Virus record (IMG/VR): IMGVR_UViG_3300045999_012868
Location: 1-38,188 of that record
DNA from: a virus
Strand: one strand, 5' to 3'
DNA length: 38,188 bases
A program made the translations under genes and the position numbers. Positions within the stretch are counted from its first letter, which is position 1. Each line of letters begins with the position of its first letter. Positions 17,020 through 23,068 of the stretch are shown one piece after another. The notes under the pieces are model-generated. The model saw only the letters and a list, made by a program, of their open reading frames with translations, did not search any database and was not told the DNA's origin.

Positions 17020-18954
17020 ATGGGAAGATTCATCAAACGTGACTCTACAGGCAAAGTATGGCTCAGGGACTCGCAAACAGATGAATGGTTGCTAGTTTCC
17101 AGCCAATCCGTCGTAGAAACAAGAACGCAAAAACGAACTCAACAACGGAAGTCTTCAGAGTCACTCTTCAAATTGGTGACGGTTCGGCGTTTAACAGGAC
17201 TTCCGTTAGAAACTGTTACCGCCAGATTAAAAATAGTTCAGAGTAACTTAGAAAAATCTGCTGTGCTAGCGCAATTCCCTCTTCCTGCTCCTGTTAAGTT
17301 CCCAGAGACAGAAGAAGACACTATTAACTACTTTTCAGTTCACGTCGATGAAGACCTATATGGCACTAATGAGCCAATCTTCACTTTTTTCTCTTCTAGC
17401 TACCAGACTCAAATAAAAGCATACGTCTCTGCTAATTCTGCCAATCGTGGAGGTTGGAGTGTTCATTTAGCCTATGTAAAATCGGTCAAAGATAAGCAAA
17501 ATGGACTTAAAGAAGTCGAATGGACTCTTGTTACAATCGATAACGCTGACATTGCACCTTATGGTGGTTCTACGCCAATTACAGAGCGTCAGACTTATCA
17601 GCTTGACTTAGATGCTACAGGACTACCTCAGTGCTTCAAGTCGAACTTCTCTCTAGATAATTTGACCTATTTGGGAGGTGGTATTTGGAGTTGCATGATA
17701 ATTGACCCAGAAGACCGCATACCTGTCTATGGAGTAGCACCTACCAGCGATAGTCGATACAAGCGAATCTCTAATGGTGTGGGCGGCAACTCAGTCACTG
17801 TAACTTCGTATAGTTGTACTCCAACATATTCATTTACGTGGTGCAGAGGTCAGTCAGTACTTAAGAAACGTATTCGTAATGCGTCAGTCGAGTTTGACCA
17901 GCAAGCTTTTGACGACAGCGCTGTGCTTGTGCAGAAAAGGAAATCGGCATACTCCTTAGACCTAACACTGCGTCCTGAGATGTCGAGCAATCAGTTGGTA
18001 CAAAAAACAGTCACTGAAATATGCAACTCCGAAGCAACTTACGTTGGTAACACTAATTATTTTCTGTTTTCACCAAGGCAATCTCCAGACTACGGAACAG
18101 ATTTAGCGCGATTCAGTTTACAGAAATATAATCAGCAATCCAATGTGATTCGTCCTAATGCTTGGGGAGTTTTAGCGGCTTCTAAGGAAGGTTCTTCGCT
18201 TTTGCGCCTTGATATGGGCATGGCAGAAGGAAAAATTGAACATCCTTACGAAATTAAGAGTACGGTCGGAAAAAGGGGTGTGAGCTACGAGTGGCAATAC
18301 AAAAACTGGTGGACTTATGGCAAAATTCAGGATTATTATCCATTAACCAAGAATCAATATACTTATTTTGTGAGTCGGGCTTTCGGGACTGAAATCAAAT
18401 CAAATTTGTTTGTCGATGGAAGTACACCTTATGGCGCTTTGATAAAAACTGCGCCGAATCAAGTTCAAACTACTTGGGATGCGCCCCCTTACCCTGAGAC
18501 TGGCTATTTCCCTATTCGTCGAGGGGAATTTAGCTTTGTGCTGCGATATTCGATGCCTCCACTTTTCTCGCACGAAGGTTGTTATTATTATCAAGTCAAC
18601 CCAGAGCGAATAGGTACAAGCTCATCATCAGGTGACAGATTTTATGATAATAGTGTTGCACCATCACAGCCCAGCTTCGGTCTAGCGCCAAGTTTCTCTT
18701 CTCAGGATGATACTAACCCAAATACCAAACAAAATGGCTACATAGCTACATACACGCAAATTCTGGGGGCTTTGGATGGTGCAAGTGTCAGTAGCTTCAA
18801 TATAGGATACAGACCGATTGCTGCAAGTGATACTGAATCGATTTTAGTGCTGTCACCTAATCCAGAACAAAAACTAAGGCTGAGTCAAGAGCCAACTTTA
18901 TTTCCCGTTGGGTTTACAGATGATGTGCGGGAAAATATTGTTATTAACGGTTAA
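17020..18954 (+). CDS. Large virion (tail/baseplate-type) protein (644 aa)
   Basis: Begins MGRFIKRDSTGKVWLRDSQ one base after the preceding stop. It is strand-rich and aromatic, with no signal peptide or membrane segment. Recognisable pieces are a helix-strand unit about residues 70-170, many Y/W-rich strands (YEWQYKNWWTYGKIQDYYPL) about residues 400-480, and an S/G-rich C-terminal part. Composition and size match the 894-aa tail gene at 2471, but I find no clear alignment between them. A tail-tip, baseplate or fibre-base role is likely from context. The stop codon abuts the tRNA-like gene. Confidence 0.6.
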   Translation: MGRFIKRDSTGKVWLRDSQTDEWLLVSSQSVVETRTQKRTQQRKSSESLFKLVTVRRLTGLPLETVTARLKIVQSNLEKSAVLAQFPLPAPVKFPETEEDTINYFSVHVDEDLYGTNEPIFTFFSSSYQTQIKAYVSANSANRGGWSVHLAYVKSVKDKQNGLKEVEWTLVTIDNADIAPYGGSTPITERQTYQLDLDATGLPQCFKSNFSLDNLTYLGGGIWSCMIIDPEDRIPVYGVAPTSDSRYKRISNGVGGNSVTVTSYSCTPTYSFTWCRGQSVLKKRIRNASVEFDQQAFDDSAVLVQKRKSAYSLDLTLRPEMSSNQLVQKTVTEICNSEATYVGNTNYFLFSPRQSPDYGTDLARFSLQKYNQQSNVIRPNAWGVLAASKEGSSLLRLDMGMAEGKIEHPYEIKSTVGKRGVSYEWQYKNWWTYGKIQDYYPLTKNQYTYFVSRAFGTEIKSNLFVDGSTPYGALIKTAPNQVQTTWDAPPYPETGYFPIRRGEFSFVLRYSMPPLFSHEGCYYYQVNPERIGTSSSSGDRFYDNSVAPSQPSFGLAPSFSSQDDTNPNTKQNGYIATYTQILGALDGASVSSFNIGYRPIAASDTESILVLSPNPEQKLRLSQEPTLFPVGFTDDVRENIVING

Positions 18955-19028
18955 GCGAGTTGTATGGAGTCGAACCAATACCGTCTTCAGCTTATGAGGC
19001 TGACATGAAACCGCGTCACTCTACTCGC
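18955..19028 (-). tRNA. tRNA-like gene with CAU anticodon (degenerate)
   Basis: The minus strand gives a 74-base cloverleaf-like sequence. The acceptor ends GCGAGT and ACTCGC pair. The anticodon arm is a perfect 5-bp stem TCAGC/GCTGA around loop CTCATAA (anticodon CAT). The D loop has GCGG, and the T arm has the GGTTCGACTCC core. Faults: the T stem needs a bulged T (GTAT-T-GG against CCATAC), there is an A-A mismatch next to the acceptor end, and no CCA is encoded. A CAU anticodon could be Met, initiator Met or lysidine-modified Ile. On the plus strand the same arms precede TTTTTT and could terminate transcription of the 644-aa gene. It may be decaying. Confidence 0.6.
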
Positions 19029-19046
19029 TTTTTTAATATAACACAA

Positions 19047-19793
19047 CTAACCATAAAAACACGAAATATTATATGTAACCAGAGAGGTATCTTGCTGCTC
19101 TGGTCGAAAATTGCGGTCTTCAGTGTAAGTTTGCAAATATTGCACGTTGCTGCCAAAAACCGAGTAAATATCAGCTACAAACACTGATTGACGTTCAGGT
19201 AGTTGTTGCCAAGAGTTATTGTTGCCGCTAGGGTAAGTTTTAGTAGGCTCAAGGCATCGATAGTAGGCGTTAGCATATTTTACAAGACTTCCTTTAGCAA
19301 ACGGCTCAAAGACGCTGCTAGGGGTCGCTCCGAGGTCAGTAAACTGCTCTGTTGGCTTTTGGATTGTGTTGGTGATGAACTTGCTGTCTATAATCAGAGA
19401 ATATCGAGAGTCAAATTTGGGAATCAAGAACTCCCGAAAATATATTGTGTTCAAGGCAAGGTTAGAATTGCCGAGTGTGGGGTGTATTTCTTTTTTTCGA
19501 CCCACTTCTCGACGGTTGATTTTTTCTTTGAATATTTGTGGTGTGACAGAGCCTGTGAGTTGAGTTTCAGTGCCGAGACGATTTATAAGGCAGATTTTGG
19601 GGCGGTATGAGGTCGTTGCGCCGATGATGTTGGTAAGGGAGTAGAGGGGGAAGTGTTTATCGTAGGTTCCGTTTAAGAAAAAATTAGAATCATTATCATC
19701 AGCTATGAATAGCGTAGAAAATGGCTTGCCCACTTTGTTACGAGGGGCAAGAAATTCGTGACCCGATACTACTGGGAATGTGAAGTCTGGCAT
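19047..19793 (-). CDS. Virion protein with a CBM5/12-like patch (248 aa)
   Basis: The ATG at 19793 overlaps the stop of the RHH gene (TAATG), so the two are coupled. The protein is soluble and strand-rich. Residues about 178-212 (GSLVKYANAYYRCLEPTK then NSWQQLP) resemble the small carbohydrate-binding fold CBM5/12 found in chitinases and phage tail tips (V-Y--YY-C then W--L). The rest is unrecognised. I infer a tail-tip or surface-binding subunit. It runs towards the tRNA-like gene in the same direction. Confidence 0.6.
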   Translation of the reverse strand: MPDFTFPVVSGHEFLAPRNKVGKPFSTLFIADDNDSNFFLNGTYDKHFPLYSLTNIIGATTSYRPKICLINRLGTETQLTGSVTPQIFKEKINRREVGRKKEIHPTLGNSNLALNTIYFREFLIPKFDSRYSLIIDSKFITNTIQKPTEQFTDLGATPSSVFEPFAKGSLVKYANAYYRCLEPTKTYPSGNNNSWQQLPERQSVFVADIYSVFGSNVQYLQTYTEDRNFRPEQQDTSLVTYNISCFYG

Positions 19794-19936
19794 TATTCTA
19801 CGTTGGGGAGAGAATCAATAAAATCTTCAAGAATGCTGGTAACATCCTTGTCCCTAGACTCTGCATATTTTTTTAACTTTTCGTGTCTTTTGACAGAGAG
19901 ATTTGCGTTAAGGCGTTTTGATTTGTCAAGGCGCAT
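19793..19936 (-). CDS. Ribbon-helix-helix protein, 47 aa (copy 2)
   Basis: Starts at the ATG at 19936 (MRLDKSKRLNANLS) and ends at the TAA at 19793-19795. The RHH layout is strand KRLNANLS, helix A VKRHEKLKKYAESRD, helix B VTSILEDFIDSLP. It is paralogous to the 50-aa protein at 16431. The spacer to the divergent GIY-YIG gene at 19996 is 59 bases. Its stop overlaps the start of the 248-aa virion gene. Likely an autoregulatory repressor of the divergent endonuclease. Confidence 0.8.
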   Translation of the reverse strand: MRLDKSKRLNANLSVKRHEKLKKYAESRDKDVTSILEDFIDSLPNVE

Positions 19937-19955
19937 ATTATGCTCATAGGTGTGT

Positions 19956-19973
19956 TATACTGTAGTTATTATA
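19956..19973. promoter_or_regulatory. Face-to-face -10 boxes (module 2)
   Basis: TATACT (19956-19961) reads rightward to the endonuclease ATG at 19996. ATTATA (19968-19973) is TATAAT on the minus strand, reading towards the RHH start at 19936. Six bases separate the boxes, against four in the first module. The layout is kept although the sequence has diverged. Confidence 0.5.
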
Positions 19974-19995
19974 CATGGATATGAGGATATGTGCA

Positions 19996-20718
19996 ATGGC
20001 TGAGACTTGGATTTTGTACCGAACTACTAATTTGTTGAATTTCAAAATATATGTTGGTGTACATAAAGTTGCTGACACTACCCGTTCTAAAAAATATTTA
20101 GGTAGTGGCGACCAAATAAGGGCAGCAATAAAAAAGTACGGTAGGGAGAATTTTATAAGAGAGACTCTAGCGGAGTTCAGTTCTTGTGCTGACGTATATG
20201 ATGCTGAAGCTAAGTTAGTAAATCAGGAATTTGTTAATCGTGATGACACCTATAATATATGTCTTGGAGGAAGAGGTGGAGTCAATCTAACGGAGGAAAT
20301 GAAGAATAAACTAAGAATTGCGAATACTGGTAAAAAAGCAAGTCCTGAAGCAATAGCTAAAATGATTAAAAGTAGGACAGGTCAAGTTCGCACAGAAGAA
20401 AGTAAGGCAAGGATGAAAGCTGCACAGACAGGTAAAGTACTTAGCGAGGCAACTAAGGCAAAGATATCTGCGGCAGCTAAAGGGCGTAAAGGTAGGAAAA
20501 TTAGCGATGAGGAAAAGTCTAGGTTGATTGCATTAAATAGTAAGCCTGTGGTTATAAATAGGAAATACTACACATCAGCTAAAAAAGCATCTGAAATTAA
20601 AAAACTTACTTATGAGACTGTTCAGTACAGATTAAAAAGCCCTAACCATAGATGGTCTAAGTGGCGCTATGCTACAGACGAGGAAAAAGCTGCTTACGCC
20701 TTGGGTGAGGTACAATAG
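19996..20718 (+). CDS. GIY-YIG homing endonuclease with NUMOD3 repeats (copy 2)
   Basis: The frame is open from an ATG at 19975, but MAETWILYRTTN at 19996 aligns with the paralogue start MSDTWILYQTTN and is chosen (240 aa). The nuclease domain is residues 1-93 (WILYRTTN, FKIYVGVH, KKYLGSG, AEAKLVNQEF, DDTYNICLGG). Residues about 98-175 are NUMOD3-like repeats (EAIAKMIKSRTGQVRTEESK). Residues 183-225 are NUMOD1-like (YYTSAKKASEIKKLTYETV, then WSKWRYATDEE). The first 90 residues are closely related to copy 1; the repeat region has drifted more. It sits just upstream of the portal gene, which may contain or flank its target. Confidence 0.88.
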   Translation: MAETWILYRTTNLLNFKIYVGVHKVADTTRSKKYLGSGDQIRAAIKKYGRENFIRETLAEFSSCADVYDAEAKLVNQEFVNRDDTYNICLGGRGGVNLTEEMKNKLRIANTGKKASPEAIAKMIKSRTGQVRTEESKARMKAAQTGKVLSEATKAKISAAAKGRKGRKISDEEKSRLIALNSKPVVINRKYYTSAKKASEIKKLTYETVQYRLKSPNHRWSKWRYATDEEKAAYALGEVQ

Positions 20719-20746
20719 TTGTTAATACTTTCATATAAACCGAAAA

Positions 20747-22273
20747 ATGCTTTTTGAAGAGGCAACTCAGTTATCGCTTTTAGATTTGGATGAGGAACTT
20801 TTATTTTCAGGAGTCCCTACCCCTTTATCTGCACTTGCCCAAGGACAATATTCCACAGAAATTGCGTCGCTCACAGGGTTAGCACTGCAAGCAATTAACC
20901 ACCCCACAGAAACTGAGCGTCCTCCAATTCGCGAAATGTCGCTCATGGCATCACGCGACCCCATAGCAAGCCAATGTCTATCTTTTAAAGCACTCAGAGC
21001 AACACAAAGTTTCGGTGAATATTCACATAAAAAGAAGGAAATAGAGGCTTTTGTGAATAGTAACTTAAGAACTCTCCCTAAAAATTTTAAGCAAATCATA
21101 TTTAAATTATTTTCATCAGTAATTTTGCATGGAGTCGGAGTTGCGGAATTTACAAAGTCGTCTAAGTTGCGAGGTTACAGAGGACAATGGAGAATAGGTA
21201 ATATCAACGTCTTGAATCCTGACCAGATAGTCTCTTTTGGAAAGTCGTCAAATCAATCGGGCAAAATCGAATGGATTCTGTATCGGAATGGGGATGGGAA
21301 AGAAGTAAAGATTCCATATCAGAAGTGCATCCACATAATTAACAACGCTGGTTCTGCATTTGATGCTACAAGTGTGTGGGGAGTTGGAGATGGAGTCTCC
21401 GCTTTGCCATATTACAAATTGAAGAAAATTATACTTACACACCTAGCTCTCCGCATCAAAAACGACAGCGAAGGTCTACTCTGGGCGCAAACACCCTCCA
21501 ACGGTATGACAACCTTAGTAGATGCCCAAGGCAAAGTAAAAATAGACGAAAAAACCAAAAAACCGCTTCAAGTTACGAAGCAAATGGCTCTTTCGTATCA
21601 ACTTAAGGATATTCAAAAAAGAGGCTTTATCGTCACTGAAGATGACGTAACTCTACAACGTATCCAAATACAAAATACTGCCGACAATCACTTCAAAGCA
21701 CTAGAATACATCGATAGAGGCATCCAATCTAGTTTTGCTATACCTTCAGGCATCTTTGACGTTAATAGCGGCTCAGGAACCACGAATCTCGGTAACAATG
21801 GTTTCGGTCAGAATTTCAAGATGACCTTTGACTCGACAATTTTTGCATTAACAACTACACTCAAGCACGAAATTATTCACAAGATGATTCGTGGCTTACT
21901 ACATGACAATTTCCCTTCAAGTTGGTTTAGTGAAGATTGGGGCGAGTTTGTATTCGATGTCGAGGAAGACCAAGCAACAGTCAATGGTCGTCTCAGCACT
22001 ATTACTTCACTTATCGCATCTGGCATTATTCCTGCCGATGACGTTGAGGTACTTAGCCTTATCCGTAAGAATCTTGGACTACCTTCACTCGACGAAGACG
22101 AGAAAGCCAAAAAACAAGAAGATGCACTCAAAGCTGAGATACAAAAAGAGTTGCAAAAACAAAGTGAAGTTCTTGCACTTCAAGCTCAAATAAATCAGAT
22201 GTCTGCCCCTATGCCGCCACCTGAAGGACAAGCTGAGCAATATCCTCCTCAAGAGGGAGCGCCGCAAGCATAG
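20747..22273 (+). CDS. Portal protein, Mu gp29-like (DUF935 type)
   Basis: A 508-aa protein, the usual size for a portal. The N-terminal third has SLMASRDPIASQCLSFKALR, typical of the DUF935 pattern, then a helical block before a strand unit (WRIGNINVLNPDQIVSFG). The middle has YRNGDGKEVKIPYQKCIHI and SVWGVGDGVSALPYYKLKK, the portal stem/clip region. The C-terminal third has LGNNGFGQNFKMTFDST and an acidic WGEFVFDVEEDQ, followed by a coiled coil (ALKAEIQKELQKQSEVLALQ) and a P/Q tail. It forms the dodecameric DNA gate of the head. It stands alone among fibre and endonuclease genes. The start lacks a Shine-Dalgarno sequence. Confidence 0.8.
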   Translation: MLFEEATQLSLLDLDEELLFSGVPTPLSALAQGQYSTEIASLTGLALQAINHPTETERPPIREMSLMASRDPIASQCLSFKALRATQSFGEYSHKKKEIEAFVNSNLRTLPKNFKQIIFKLFSSVILHGVGVAEFTKSSKLRGYRGQWRIGNINVLNPDQIVSFGKSSNQSGKIEWILYRNGDGKEVKIPYQKCIHIINNAGSAFDATSVWGVGDGVSALPYYKLKKIILTHLALRIKNDSEGLLWAQTPSNGMTTLVDAQGKVKIDEKTKKPLQVTKQMALSYQLKDIQKRGFIVTEDDVTLQRIQIQNTADNHFKALEYIDRGIQSSFAIPSGIFDVNSGSGTTNLGNNGFGQNFKMTFDSTIFALTTTLKHEIIHKMIRGLLHDNFPSSWFSEDWGEFVFDVEEDQATVNGRLSTITSLIASGIIPADDVEVLSLIRKNLGLPSLDEDEKAKKQEDALKAEIQKELQKQSEVLALQAQINQMSAPMPPPEGQAEQYPPQEGAPQA

Positions 22274-22342
22274 TAGTTATGTTATATTGAAAAAGTCACT
22301 TCGCAAAAGACATCATTCGCCTCCAGCTAACAGGCTCTAACA

Positions 22343-22380
22343 GCACACCAAGCCTCTAAATTATGCTGAAACTGGTGTGC
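22343..22380. terminator. Inverted repeat between convergent genes
   Basis: GCACACCA at 22343-22350 and TGGTGTGC at 22373-22380 form a perfect 8-bp stem with a 22-base loop. It lies in the 113-base spacer between the portal gene and the convergent kinase-like gene, where a two-way terminator is expected. No T-run follows on the plus strand, so terminator function is uncertain. Confidence 0.3.
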
Positions 22381-22386
22381 GCCCTA

Positions 22387-23064
22387 TTATTCCTCTTTCT
22401 GCTCTTCCTTCTTTTTTCTGACGTATTTCTTAGCTTCTTTTTCTACCACAGGACTAATCAGATTTTGCAGTCCAGTCTGATAAATATTTGCAAAGTTAGC
22501 GAAGTGTTTCATACTGTTAAATCGTATACCTTTAGTGAATCCTTTACTTACAATATCAGGTAGTCCAATTACTTTTCTGGCGTATTTTATGTTGTCTGGC
22601 GTAACCTTTTGAAGTGAAGCATTATCTATGAGATAAGCTTTGCTCTTCTTAGGATTAGGTATAGTGACATTTCTCTCGAATATATCGTCATGATAGAGAT
22701 TTGCTTGTTCAACTAGTCGGCTTTGGCTTCGCCCTAATTGATTACCAAGTTTATACTTCTGCTTAGGGGACATATCATCAATATAATCTTCCAACATTCG
22801 CCCACCATATTTTTGAGTATATGCCACTGCTCCGTCAGATTGTTTTACCACATCTTTACCAACTTGAGGTACTACTCTAGTTTTTTCAGCTTTCTTTGCA
22901 TTATGAAATTCCTCTCTAGCGTTTTTTTGGTCTAAAGCATCTTCAGGATAATTTCGTATGATAACTTGCCCCATTGACGGAACATAGTCAACTTTTTTTA
23001 TGTTGCTATCGTAAAGATTTATTTTTTCAGGTCTAAGATTGAAATTAGCGAAGTTTTTCATCAT
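22387..23064 (-). CDS. Kinase-like protein with HFANF tags at both ends (225 aa)
   Basis: The start is chosen at MMKNFANF (ATG at 23064), just after the stop of the upstream gene, not at the longer frame. Residues 1-8 and 186-191 (MKHFAN) carry the shared tag. Between them is a kinase-like layout: VIIR near residue 34, a helix REEFHNAKKAEK, VVPQVGK, a hinge-like KYGGRMLEDYI (85-95), a catalytic-loop pattern HxDxxxxN (HDDIFERN, 125-132), and LID at 145-147 in place of DFG. The expected beta-3 lysine is not obvious (R37 there), so activity is open. The tail is very basic (VRKKKEEQKEE). It may be a virion-carried kinase or pseudokinase. This is my reading, not a database match. Confidence 0.6.
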   Translation of the reverse strand: MMKNFANFNLRPEKINLYDSNIKKVDYVPSMGQVIIRNYPEDALDQKNAREEFHNAKKAEKTRVVPQVGKDVVKQSDGAVAYTQKYGGRMLEDYIDDMSPKQKYKLGNQLGRSQSRLVEQANLYHDDIFERNVTIPNPKKSKAYLIDNASLQKVTPDNIKYARKVIGLPDIVSKGFTKGIRFNSMKHFANFANIYQTGLQNLISPVVEKEAKKYVRKKKEEQKEE

Positions 23065-23068
23065 ATCT

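Noticed and set aside
22363-22563. A leucine/phenylalanine-rich 66-aa frame that looks like a holin
   Set aside because: It is the antisense of the lysine/glutamate-rich tail of the kinase-like gene; K/E-rich codons read backwards give L/F-rich peptides.
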